Below, in pieces: positions 1 through 11,600 of a stretch of 64,000 nucleotides of DNA. Under the pieces are notes generated by a model that saw only the letters and a program-made list of their open reading frames with translations, ran no database searches and was not told the origin of the DNA. The translations under genes and the position numbers were made by a program. The stretch covers positions 806,001 to 870,000 of the forward strand of contig JADFUC010001610.1 in NCBI GenBank assembly GCA_019722365.1, given 5' to 3'. This DNA is from Lithospermum erythrorhizon. Taxonomy: Eukaryota > Streptophyta > Magnoliopsida > Boraginales > Boraginaceae. Every line of letters starts with the position of its first letter. Within the stretch, counting starts at the first letter, position 1.

Positions 1-1130
1 GGCATTATGTTTATATCACATATTACAAACCATCCGACAAATAAGTCAAAAGATAATTGACTTAAATAATCAATGCTATGGTATCAACCACGACTAAACT
101 CCTTTGCGTTATCGGAAGCGAGTAGGAGTTCTGACCAGCTTAGTTGCAGTTGAGTCATGAGATAGAACATCATTTATTCTCTCCGCCTTTTAATTGACGA
201 GGAGAAGACGAAGGCTTCGATTGATCGTTCTACATCATGAGCAGTTGGAGGTTGATGGGGCAAAGTGACCGTGGTTACTAGCTAACGAGAACGGCTCCAA
301 CGCGGAGGGCAACGCCGAGAACTGACCCCGCGTGGAAGAGTTGCGCTTGGGAACCATAGGGAGGAAATTGACCCCGAGGGGCCAGATGCGAACATTCTTA
401 ATCCGTACAGTCGTAACACGTCCAGCTGGCCACTTGAAGGAACAATCGACCGTCAAACTACATCGACGAAGTATGACATTGGATTCCGTTGTGTGTGTAG
501 CTCCGAGAGCGTCTGTTTTTAAGTTGTAGCGGCCAATAGAAAATCTGGCTGTAACACAAAACTTTGCAAAACTAGCAACAATGTATTCACCGATTCTGAC
601 AAATACTAGAGCAGGCACAAGCAACCGGTCGAGTCACGTTAGAGCTGGCTTTCCTTAAAGCAGTTCGACCCTGCTTCCCACTGGTGGCGAACGGCCAGAG
701 AGATGATTGTTCCGGATAAAATGACCCACGGTGACCGCGGCACTAGTAGATGAGTCGATGAGCGCATGAGCAGACTTGTAGTATCGCCCTAACAAAAAGC
801 AAAGAAAAAAGAGAGGATAAGACTCTGCAGTTTGGTTTTATGCTTTCGTGTGTGTGATGCTTTTGATTTACATTGAGAGCTCGTAGATGATTAAGTAGGC
901 AAAAAAAAAAGTTTTACGTATTGAAGTGCAGCAAATACCCTTAATGAGTAGATAAAGCGTTTATGATCAAATGCACTTAACCTGATTGATTGTCGATGCA
1001 ATAGCGACTCTTTTGGATTTTCAAATCACGAAACCAAGCGAGCGGGGGAGAAAAAGGTGGCATGCTGACCCCCCATACGGACTGGGAGGCGGTGAGGAAG
1101 TAATGCCGTGTCTCGTAGGAGGTTTAAACT
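1..1130. other. No recognisable gene
   Basis: Mixed-composition DNA with many CG dinucleotides. A 129-codon minus-strand open frame (235-624) overlaps a 65-codon plus-strand frame, and neither resembles a known protein or has flanking exons. Its position next to the copia remnant suggests degenerate transposon DNA, but nothing specific can be seen. Confidence 0.5.
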
Positions 1131-1194
1131 GCAGGAATTATCCATCTTAAATGCTAGCTATCGATATAAGTATTTTTTGGCAAATCGATAAGCC

Positions 1195-2900
1195 TTTTAA
1201 GATCGATTTCTATGGATCTTAATTCCAAGAATGTATTGAGCTTCTTCTAAGTCTTTCATAGAGAAATACTTGCTTAGCCATGACTTAGCATATTGGCATG
1301 GGTATCGTTTCCTATAATCATCATCACATCTGGTATCATCTGATGTGCTCCTTTAACCTTCTTTGTATACATAAGAATCTTGCCGTTCTTAATGAAGCAA
1401 ACTCTTTGATTAATATTCAGCAGAATTCGACTATGATGTTTGCTTAAGTCATAGATGGATCTTTGTAAACTTTGGGTCCGCTTAGGACATGTAAAACTTT
1501 GGAGGTTGTTAATATTGTACCTTATCCCTCTTCTAGATTCCCGTTAAATGCGGTCCTTACATCCATACGGATCTACATAATCATAATAGCGATGGCTAAG
1601 ATAATCGAATGGATTTAAACTTTACAAATGGGGAGAAAGGTTTCATGTAATGATTCCTTAGTCTATTTGAAACCTTTGACTTCTGAAATATAACCTTATA
1701 AATATGGACATTTCATGTTTATCCGGTTTAACGTTTAAAGACCTATTTGTACTCGATAGATCTAGCACTTTCGGGTAGATTCATCAAATGTCCAAATATT
1801 ATTTTTGTACATTGAATACATCTCGGTTTACATTAGCTACAAATCATTCATTGAGATTTTGGTTCTTTCACAGCTTCTTGATATGAAGAAGGCTCGCCAT
1901 TTTCAATTAAGAAAGATTCATATACCATCTATCGGGTTCTTGGCCAGGTTCTACTCCGATCTCCTAAGGGTAGTGTGAGTGGTTGTCTCGTCATGGTTTC
2001 CGTGGATCGAGTTGAACTTCCTACATATAAGAGGCTGCTCTGAGGTGAATGATACATTCACCAGTTGGCTTCTCGCTTATTTAACAACTGAATTCTCACT
2101 TTAGCCATATCTCTTGGCTAAGTATTCGCTTCTCAGAGGCACGTCTCTTTAATGAAAATCTTGTTCTCGTGCTTGAGGTAGAAATAATACCTATGGTTTC
2201 TTTTCGAATAACGATGAAATAACATTTTAAGTATTTGGGTCGAGTTTGTCACTTGTTCAATTCTTAACATAAGTTACTATCCAAGAAATCACCATGTGAC
2301 ACATCTTGGGATGGTCTCGAGCAGCATCTATTATTAGGATCTTAATGATTTAATTTGGACATTTGTTTAGTGTACTTGCTTACGTTTATGTCACGTATCC
2401 AAAACTGGCGATTCGGATATAATTGCTGCATCCATGGATCGAACCGTATCGATAGTGTTCGATTTCTCTTTTCAGTTCACCATTTATTTGAATGTTTCGA
2501 CGGGGTGAGCTTTGATGATACAGCTCTTTAAGATGAGATTCAAATACATAAGCTTAAGTATTCCCCGACATGTTGGAGCCGGGCTTGTTGTCGTTTATTG
2601 AGATGGTTCTCGACCTGCTGCAATTCTTTGAACTTTTCAAAAGCTTCATTATGCTTGAGTAGATATATATAACCATATCTCTGTTCATCGATGAAAGTGA
2701 TGAAGTATAGAGTAACCTCCTCGGCAGGGAGTATTTATTGGTCTTGGCGCATCGGTATGTATGATGCAATAAATCTATTGCCTCGTCGTTCAGGTGAAGG
2801 TGATTTAGTGCATCGCTGCTTGAGAATAATTAAAATTGATCATATGGTTCAAAACAGATGATGTCAAAATTCCATCGATATGCAATTTTGTATCTGACAC
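1195..2900 (-). mobile_element. Degenerate Ty1/copia retrotransposon pol (integrase and reverse transcriptase)
   Basis: On the minus strand, pieces of a copia polyprotein appear in the correct order but in shifting frames. About 2632-2712 reads like the integrase core (YFITFID, YGYIYLL, EAFEKFKE). About 2449-2475 gives the ERRNRT-type integrase motif. About 1544-1566 gives the MDVxTAF start of reverse transcriptase. About 1201-1272 gives KYFSMKDL followed by EAQYILGIKI, a hallmark of copia RT. No single frame stays open, so this cannot encode a working enzyme. The protease and gag parts and paired LTRs were not identified. Family assignment is secure from motif order; the breaks could be decay or sequencing error. 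Confidence 0.8.
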
Positions 2901-3089
2901 TCCAACATGGCGACGAGTCTGATACGCGGATAGGAAGGATTCGAGTCATTTAGGCATTTCCTCTTGTGTTTATGTTAGCCGACAAACATTTGTATCCTAA
3001 TCATAGAACCCGTTACGACGGATGCCGTGCCATAAACTATACTATTCGGAGTAATGAAGCGATTTGGAAATCAATGAGAATTGATTCCA

Positions 3090-3970
3090 CTTTTAATGTG
3101 CCATTCTTTGACAATTGTGTATCAATTTATTTACGGGTTGGTTAAATGTGATTCTTGGAACTTAGTGTCACTTAGTAATGGTATATTACTAGTGTGGGTT
3201 CTCATGATAAATTTAAGGGGTTATGAGCGATTCTTCAGATCTTACTCGTTAATGTTCTCATAATAATTGGTCAATTATTATTATTACTCTGACTATTATC
3301 TACGGCTGAAGATCGCTTGTAGCATCTGATGATATTAGAATAATATTTCATGAATGAAATTCACTTGAGACTTGTACTATATTGAGAAATGTATTTCTCA
3401 ATATTTATATATTGTCAAATATATATGTTGATGAGCATCCCGATTGGTTAAACTTGAAGTTTAATCAATTAAGCAGTGAATCGATGAATAACTTGATAAG
3501 CTATTAGATAGTGACTGGTTAGTATTTTAATTGACTTGTTAAGTTAGGTAAAATAGAACAACTCAACAATCAACTCATTATTTAATTAGAAGTTCATAAC
3601 GGTCTAATTAATTTAAGGATTAAGCCGATTCTTAGAGTTGCTTAGTGGAATTTTGGGACTTAGTATTTAAAGAGATTAAGTTTCATGACATAAGATCACA
3701 AAACCTCCGCCCCCTCAAAGAATAGCCGCCTATACAGAGAAATTGGAGAATCTTCAATTCACGTTCATCGCTAAAGCTACAGGTTCCAGCTCTGGTTCGA
3801 TTCCTGTGGTGTGTGTACCCAATCTAGAGGACATCGTCGGTGTTGAACAAATATTGGAAAGGGATCTTGAGGGCTTTGCCTTGGCTTTTCACGTGGGGAG
3901 TGGGTTGATCCGCTTAAGTTGGGGAAATATAAGTGCTGTATTCAGACGTTTGTCATTTATCATTTAGATT
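3090..3970 (+). repeat. LTR-like dispersed repeat, copy 1
   Basis: The part from about 3098 to 3420 is clearly related, in the same orientation, to 53283-53580 (shared stretches such as gacaattgtgtatc, ggttaaatgtgatt, tattactagtgtgggttc and caattattattatta). Downstream, 3690-3960 has the character of a retrotransposon LTR 3' part or leader. A 74-codon frame at 3743-3967 lies inside it and is not a gene. No TG..CA termini were delimited. Confidence 0.55.
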
Positions 3971-6900
3971 AATTTACATTATTTTGAGAATCAGGGATGT
4001 ATGAATTGGTGTTTATCGCGATTAAATTCATCTACTTAGATTAACTGAAACAACATTCATTAATCAGTAATAGCCATCATTTTCGGTTGTAAGCGAAATG
4101 ATGTTTGCTGGCAGTACGTTGTAGACATTATTTGGTTAATTACCATTCGTGTTGGTAAGCTTAAGCAAATGCGATCCTAACGTGATGGCATGACTTTTGC
4201 GCAATTGCTACCAGCGTGTCTACCGTCTCATTACTACGCTCTTACGATACGTAAATGACCGCATTTTTGTAAATATATTCCGTGATTGTTTGTATAAATC
4301 AAAACGGATGAAGGAGCCATGTATGTGCGTTTCTCAAAGTGGAGCGGAGTATATTAAGTTTTTATTGCATGGGGCTATGAACTTTTAAGCAGAAGATATG
4401 TAAAATAATATAGCTTTAGTTATTAAATTAATAAGTAATAAGAAATTCTATAAATCACATAATGAATTAATACTTGTAGTTCTGATCCTTTAAAAGCATT
4501 AAGTATGCAGATCTACATGGCTAAGAATCGAATGGCGACAGCGTACATTTGATTCTCGATCACATAGAAATATGTGCACCGTCGCTTTGATCGAGACTTC
4601 TCATGGCTGTAAAAGCGTCGCGAAGTTCATGCTATGTTTTGTATAGTGATCTCTTTTTTGTCAGCGGGCCCCGAGTAAATGCTGACTTGGAGAAATCTGG
4701 TTTAAGTAGCAAAAGTAAGCGCTGGGTGGGTTGAATATTATAACTTCGAGTCCTGCGCTTTGAAAAGCCTCGCGTTGGAAAGAGCCTTAAGTATGATCGT
4801 CTACCAACGGTGGAGTGCATAAATGAGACTCAAATTCAACTTTAAAGTTGGTATAATGATACTACTTAATTTATGGTAGGATTAGTTATATTTCTTAGTC
4901 TTGTAATTAAGTTAAGCGTATATCTGCCTGACGGTTATATCTGACATAAATTACAACGTAAAATATAACACTAACAAGACTGGTATGACTATAAAATGCA
5001 GAGCCCAGTTCTAAACTACATTTTTAGTCTACTAATGATCTATCATCTTGCGACTCACCGTGTGGTCTCGATTTTAATTAATTATATTTACATTAAATAA
5101 TAATAAATTAAATCTCTACCTCATTAAATCTTGGGCAAAAGAACTCTTGGTAGTATTCCCGAGAAATACATCTAAGTCGTATATTGTCTCATGCTTGTCA
5201 GATTTATCATATTATATGTCGTTTAATTATCAATAATCTGGAATAAGCGTATCATAAATAATAGATAAGAACAATATTTTCTAAAGGCACACCAATAATC
5301 TAAATAAATATCTCATTTTATATATTATAAAATGAAATATATAATATAATTTCATAAGTATAAAATATTCCTTAGAATTATTTAAGTGTTTAACAATTAA
5401 TAGAAAATAATAAGTGTTTCTTAAAATACTATTTATTTAATTTACACTTTAATAAAATTTAGTTTCAGTTATATATTATTAAAACTCCAGATTATCAAAT
5501 AATAATGGATTTAATTTAATTAATCGATTAAATTATTAAATCTAATCAAATTAGATTAATTAACTTTCATGTCTTTATTTTAATTTAGAATTAAAATAAA
5601 CTCTAATCAAGTAGAACTATTAAATAAGTTAAATTCAATTATTAAACTAATTTTTCAACAAAATTAATTTAAAAAATAATTTTAGTAATATTGAAATATT
5701 AATTTGACGAAATAGAATGCATAAAGCAATTTAAAACCCAAAACAAACCAATCGGCCAATAAGGATCTTTGTATGAAACTAAAAGCCTTGACAACGGTGT
5801 GTCGGCCCAGGCACAGAGCGTTTTGCCCGGTAACGATGGTCGTGAAGCAGCGTCCGACACAGATATAAAGCAATTGGGCGCCAGCTAAGCCAATAACATG
5901 GCGGTCGTATTAGCGACAGTGGCGGCGGTACCGGTGACATGGCTGCCAGCTCGCGTGTCAGCCTTTGGCGGTTGGATTCTTGGATGCAGCGTGTGGACAG
6001 CAATTGGTTGTTGGCAGTAGCCTGAGGCGGCGTCAACGTGCTTTCTCTGCCTTGAGATTTTTAATGATTCTGATAGCCAGAAGCGATCGGTTTATATTTA
6101 TTCAAAATCAATGATATAAATTTTTATAAAAATTAAGGAAAAATTCATAAAAATTCGGAAAAATATTTCTGATTCAAATACAATAATCATTTTTGAAAAT
6201 AATTAACAATTAATTATATTTAATTAATTAGTTAACATATTTCTACAATCACAAGATAGAATTATCTAGTATAGTAACTTATAAAATCATATTGATAAAT
6301 ACGTAAGCGTTTAAATGCATTAATTATATAATTCTGATTCGTGCTTTGACTAAATGATGCCATTGTTGGGTGTTACGATTAAAATACTTGATTACAAAAG
6401 TCATAACGAAGATTCTCTGAATATAATAAAAATAACATCTGAGGTGTTAACTTTTTCAAGGATATTACAATGGAATATGTTTGAGGACTCTGAGATTAAT
6501 CAGCATTAAGTATCTCAAAATAGTTCATGCGGCGTATGGGCAGACCCCTCCGATGAGGGCTCTTTGAGAACAACAAAATGATAAGCGTAGGCGAGATTGA
6601 GCGTAAAATTCAATGGGATTTTTCTCCCCTCTTTAGTCAAAAATATGAAGGGGAAGAGGAATTCTGGCTTGAAAGTTGGAAGATTTGGTCTGAGTGATTT
6701 TCATGCAAATCATAACTTTTATATAGGCATCAAATGTCCTACTTTTAGGTATTGAAAGATAGTTAACAAAAACTCTTCACCTCCTTACTTGAATTAGGTC
6801 GAACTAGACAAAGGATTCAAAAACCTTCATCTCTTATCCTAAATCGAGACACGCTTTTGTGGAGAAAGAGAATGATACAGAACACTTCGCCATAATCCTA

Positions 6901-7319
6901 TTTTAGTCGTATGGGGTGTAATTCCAACGAGTGGAATTCGCCTCAATACTCTCATCTGAGTTCATTTTAAAAACTCAGGAAGTTATAATTAAATTATAGT
7001 TCGATTCGTTGTTGTGTGTGGCCTCTTGGGTACCGATCGACAATATGATATACTAATTGATGTTTATCCGAACATCATATATTAATATATAGATTGAATT
7101 ATGGCGGACTCTAATAACCCTGATAATGAAGCGAGTTACCTAATATATAAGACTTATTATTATTTAAAATGTGATAATCGGTTGCAATCTAATTGTTGTG
7201 AGCATATATTTATGAGATATAACATCGTATTTCCAACGATAATTATGCGAGTATTAACAAATTTTTGAGTTTGTTAATTTGAGCTCAAATAATTTTGATT
7301 ACTGAAAATCAAATTGGAC
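3971..7319. other. AT-rich repeat-like DNA without a recognised gene
   Basis: From about 4850 to 6350 the sequence is very AT-rich and LTR-like. A GC-richer island at 5790-6040 carries two overlapping minus-strand frames of 63 and 85 codons with no recognisable motif. Short frames at 4197-4388 and 4632-4820 also look accidental. No splice-linked coding exons or tRNA-like folds were seen. Confidence 0.45.
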
Positions 7320-7600
7320 GGTCTTTTAAAGATGGATTTAGTATCTAGCATTCATAAATTTTGAATCTGTGGTTCACTTTTAAATGATTTTATCTATTGA
7401 AAAAGAAAAGTAAACAATATTTTAGAAATGAAGGTAGTATGTATCATATATATAGTTTTTGAATATGTTGGTTGAGTTTTTAAATAATTTTTACTATTGA
7501 AAAAAGAAAATCATATGATCTTTTACATATGGATTTAGTATGTAGTATTCATAAGCTTCAAATTTGATTGTTGAAATATTTTATTGATTATTTACTTAAA
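7320..7600. repeat. Imperfect tandem repeat, about 100-bp unit
   Basis: Two blocks recur: ggatttagtat with tag.attcataa (near 7333 and 7532) and ttaaat.attttta or ttatctattgaaaaa (near 7380 and 7480). Copies are diverged, AT-rich and non-coding. Confidence 0.5.
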
Positions 7601-8164
7601 AGTTTTTATATAATTATAAGGATAGTTTAATTTAAGGAGTATATATATTGTTAGTAGAACATATACAAATGTTACAGATAGTAAATGATTATACGGTATC
7701 TACAATATAAATTGTAAATTAATGAATTTATAGTAAGAAAGAGGCATGGTGAATGCGTCAGCATATTTCTTTAAACAATTCATTTTAAAGTATAACAACA
7801 AACAATTATACATTATATATTAACTTTCATAAAAAAATAATCCATTCGACCAAATTTAGTTGGGACTAATTTTCATATTGAGTGTCCAACTTTAGTTTCC
7901 CAATTTCTACAAAAAAAAACCTATGATATTCAGTTTTTATCCTCATTTAATAAATAATCTATATAAGACAATAAAGATTTAAAATTTACAATCTACTAAA
8001 TTACAAACAAAAAATGATCAAACAAACAAATTCAAATGAAGGGTATTTGATAATACGATAATGATGGGCATAAGATTGATGGTTAATGAATAATATTGGA
8101 ATATATCTGGCAAAGTCAATTTCATTTGTTAAAAAGTAGCAAAAGTCGAGGTCGAACTAAACTT

Positions 8165-8182
8165 GAGTCGGAGGGAGTAAAA
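8165..8182. repeat. Stowaway-like MITE terminus
   Basis: The motif gtcggagggagta matches the conserved end of plant Stowaway (Tc1/mariner-type) MITEs. A matching opposite end was not clearly found in the AT-rich DNA upstream, so only the terminus is called. Confidence 0.35.
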
Positions 8183-8548
8183 AGATGTATAGCTTACGAT
8201 TGTTTGAGTATGACAAATGAATTTCAGAGATAATGAAGTTTAAAAATAGGTAAAGGATATTGAGTATTATGACTTTATAGTTTTCAAAGGATGACCATGC
8301 GGTGAAAATTTTAATAAAATTTATTAAAAATTGATTTATTACATGCTTTTGTTTCTCTATTAATCCCGCCATCCATTATAGAGATTCTTTTATTTTTCTG
8401 AAAGTTTAGGATGATTGAGTCGTCTCGAGTTATTAGTTTTATTTATTTCCTTGAAATTTGAACGAAAGGAACAAAATTTGGGATTCGTTTTTAAGGCGGC
8501 TTTAGAGAATCTGATTTTTTTAATTCACTTTTTATCGTTATAACTTGA

Positions 8549-8551
<3 letters not shown>

Positions 8552-8586
<35 letters not shown>
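8552..8586. repeat. (AT)n microsatellite
   Basis: An uninterrupted run of about 17 AT dinucleotides lies just upstream of the inverted AAA duplication, a typical slippage-prone simple repeat. Confidence 0.95.
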
Positions 8587-8588
<2 letters not shown>

Positions 8589-8687
8589 GTTCTTCGCTTT
8601 TTGAAGGCCGGTAAAATCTGCTCTTGAATAATTTAATTTGACAATTAATTGCTGAAATTCCTAAAAATGTCCTGTTCTATTTCTTAG

Positions 8688-9358
8688 AGATTGACCTTTA
8701 ATAATTTTGATTATCAGATAGATGAAGCTGAAGGGGGGATTCTGTTTGTCGATGAAGCGTATGAATTAACTAAAACAAACGCTAAAAACGACTTTGGTAG
8801 CGAAGTGATTGGAGAAATGATGACTGCGATGGACAAAGAAAAACTTTCAATAATTCTAGCAGGATATCCAGACGAAATTCAACAAATGTTTGCTTCTTCT
8901 AATCCTGGTTTTCGAAGAAGAATGAGTAAACTTTTCCAGTTCGACAACTACAGTTCTAAAGAACTTGCCGAAATTCTACACCTGAAGCTGAATACACAGG
9001 GCAGCAGATTCTATGGGTTTAAATTGGAAAGTACATTGACAGTTGAAGAAGTTGGGGAGCTTATACAAAGAATGACCACGAAGGATCAACGTAATAACAT
9101 GAATGCAGGTTTGGTAGATCAAATGTTGAATAATGCTGAGGAAAACATGGATAGTAGACTATATACCTCTAACTATTTCAACGACGACTTGTTGTGTACA
9201 ATCACAAACTTGGATCTCAAAGTTTCCCTTAAGATGCTAACAGTGAAACCGGAGATAAGGTCCATGAAAAAAACTAGTTGTCAAAATTCTCTAGCAAGAG
9301 GGAGATTTGTTTGTTGAATGAAATTGGTGTGCTACAACTTCTAATTCTTGTTTGCTTT
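8688..9358 (+). pseudogene. Truncated copy of a CbxX/CfxQ-type AAA ATPase (last exon only)
   Basis: The open frame starting at 8691 runs through the tail of an intron (gattatcag, acceptor at 8717) into an exon related to the final exon of the minus-strand AAA gene at 9567-10151. It keeps Walker B (ILFVDEA), the AGYPDE sensor-like segment, NPGF.RR and the C-terminal lid (NMNAGLVDQ), but no P-loop exon or N-terminal half was found upstream. The last about 25 codons differ because the stop equivalent to that of the partner gene is displaced by an insertion; the frame ends at 9317. Homology continues through the partner's 3' untranslated sequence to about 9358. It lacks an obvious promoter and ATP-binding loop, so it is probably a pseudogene, although the frame has stayed open. 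Confidence 0.8.
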
Positions 9359-10181
9359 TTTTTTTTTTGTAGAGAACATTATTATTTGCTTCTTCTTTCG
9401 AAGTATAAATATGTTGGATTTTTTTCATCTCATTCAACACATTGTTTAAACACAACCATCACATATGGTATTAGATATAAGTTATTTAAAGTAATATAAG
9501 CAGCAACAAATAAGAATTCGATCAGAGTTGTAGCACAACAATGTCATTCACCAAACAGATCTCCCTCTATTTTTCATCTACCTTATTAGCTACCATACCT
9601 CCGGTTTCACGGTTTTTTTCCAACATTTTAAGGGAAACTTGAAGATCCTCCCTTGTGATTGTACTCAACAAGTCGTTGTCTACATACTTCAAATTCTTCA
9701 AGGCATATAGTCTACTATCCATGTTTTCTTTAGCATTATTCAACATTTGATCTACCAAACCTGCATTCATTTTATTACGTTGATCCTCAGTTGTCATTTC
9801 TTTTATAAGCTTCACAACCTCTTCAAGTGTACATGTACTCTCCAATTTAAAACCATAGAATTTGTTTCCTTCTATATTCAATTTGAGTTGCAAAATCTCT
9901 GCAAGCTCTTCACAACTATAGTTGTCAAACTGGAAAAATTTACTCATTCTTCTTATAAAGCCTGGATTTGTAGAAGCGAACATAAGTCGAATTTCGTCTG
10001 GATATCCTGCTACGATTATTGAAAGTTTTTCTTTGTCCATTGCAGTCATCAGTACTCCGATCGCTTCGCTTCCAAAATCGTTCTTAGAGTATAACTTAAT
10101 TAATTCATAAGCTTCATCGACAAACAGAATCCCCCCTTCAGCTTCATCTATCTGATAATCAAATTTATCAAAGGTTAATTA
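8688..10181. repeat. Large inverted duplication (two arms of about 0.67 kb)
   Basis: Plus-strand 8688-9358 and minus-strand 9505-10181 are the same module: end of an intron, terminal AAA exon and start of the 3' untranslated region. They are separated by roughly 150 bp. By eye the arms agree at about four of five bases, with the first 40 bases of the exon nearly identical. The two copies are convergent, so transcription through either would give a transcript able to fold on itself. Confidence 0.85.
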
Positions 10182-11600
10182 TGTATTTTCTTATCAAAAG
10201 TCAATTATCCATAGCCAAAACTAAAAATCCAAGTACCTTTTCCTTAGTTTGTGGTCCTGTTTGGCCAATATATCCTGCTATTAGATCAGTTCTTCGAACT
10301 TCTATAAACTTGTCAGATGGTAGGATCCCAAACTTGTAAAGCATCTTCCCAAGAAGGCGGGCCACAGTTGTCTTACCTGTAACCATTGTCCAGAACAGGA
10401 AAATATAAACATTTACTTCTTTTATTCCAAAAAGACTCTATATTTTAAATTTCAATGTCGATATTAAATGTGACCGAATTGTGAATGAAAGTACAATAAC
10501 AGCTTGAAGCACTGTGTGAGCCGTCACAAAACAGAGTTGGAGTTCGGCATATAGCATAGAATTCGAAATTCAATTTCATTTCAGAATCATAAAAATCGAG
10601 TTGATTCGATTCGAAAAGTTCGAGTTGAGATTCGATTAATTCATTGGAACGTACGAATTTTAATGAAAATATGAAGAAAAAAATTATAAATTGTTAGACA
10701 GATCGAGACTAAAGGCACAAAATGAGGTTAGAGGTCGAACTTTGGGTACTGTCAGTCAACTACCGGCCAAGATCGGCTGGGTTAACTACGGTACCGTTGT
10801 GATTTGAGTGCCAGGTTAACTTTCTGATATTTGAAGATTTGGGCCTATAATAGTGTATACAATGTGGCAATATAATTTTCAAATGGATAGAGCAGTTAAT
10901 TATTTATGTCTAAACATGTCATATGATTTCGCTCATGAAAATCTTTATAGTCATTACACTCACCCCATTATGACGATTTACAATATCATGTAACTGTTAG
11001 AGACTATATATGCAAATTTATTATTCGCGTTGGCCAAAATAGCAGGCTCGATCGCAGCTTCTGCCTTTACATTAACAATTAGATATAAGAATTAACAAAT
11101 TTTATAATATCAAATGCAAAAGAAAGTTTCACCTGTCCCAGGGTTGCCAAGCAAGGCCAAATGAGGTGGTGCTAATTTGGTTTGAATAGTTATCCCTCGT
11201 TTTTGTCGTTCAATATCCATCATTACCTACAGTGGTGGAGTTTAGAAGACACCAAAAGCGACAAAGGCCCATTCATTTTCAATTTTTTTAAATTTTTTGA
11301 TGTTATTAAGTTATTTTTCACAAAATATACTAGTTATTAGCCCTCCTTATTAATGAAAAAAATTCATTTCAATAGATTTAATGTTTTTAGCCCATTAATA
11401 TCGGTTGAAGCTCAACCGGTGATTACCTGTTTTACCCAACTACGAAGTTGTTCTTTAAGGTCATTGAGGCCAATCATCTTTGCTAATTCCCCTTCGAGTT
11501 CATCCATTATTTCTGTATGATCTATAGATATTTGCTTCAGACCTTGTGACAAATTGTTGATCCTTCTTGAGCCCGGTGAATCATGACTTGATTCTTCTTT
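9567..11600 (-). CDS. CbxX/CfxQ-type AAA+ ATPase (4 exons seen; 5' end uncertain)
   Basis: Four minus-strand exons join in phase: 11427-11600, 11133-11226, 10237-10376 and 9567-10151, coding 330 residues before the stop. Visible motifs are MDELEGEL then IGL..LK.QL (start of the AAA module, about residue 32), Walker A GNPGTGKTT (85-93, its glycine codon split by an intron), RRTDL..GYIGQTG, Walker B GGILFVDEA (142-150), AGYPDEI, NPGF.RRMSKFF and NAGLVDQML in the lid. Related proteins include bacterial CbbX and plant ankyrin-AAA proteins such as Arabidopsis At3g24530. The first exon has a good acceptor (ttgtag) with an in-frame stop just before it, so either translation starts at its internal Met32 (299 aa) or an upstream exon is spliced on. 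No ankyrin repeats are seen upstream; the nearest same-strand coding exon is the coiled-coil exon of the DC1 gene at 15.1 kb, in matching phase. Substrate and cellular role are unknown. Confidence 0.8.

Noticed and set aside
235..624. 129-codon minus-strand frame as a gene
   Set aside because: No recognisable motif, lies in degenerate CG-bearing DNA, and is mirrored by another frame.
2893..2907. ctgacactccaaca as the TGTTGG start of a minus-strand LTR
   Set aside because: An LTR starting here would overlap the copia integrase coding at 2450-2712, so the match is probably chance.
3787..3805. ggttcgattcc as a tRNA T-arm
   Set aside because: No acceptor, D or anticodon stem can be built around it; it lies in LTR-like DNA. 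No tRNA was found in the window.
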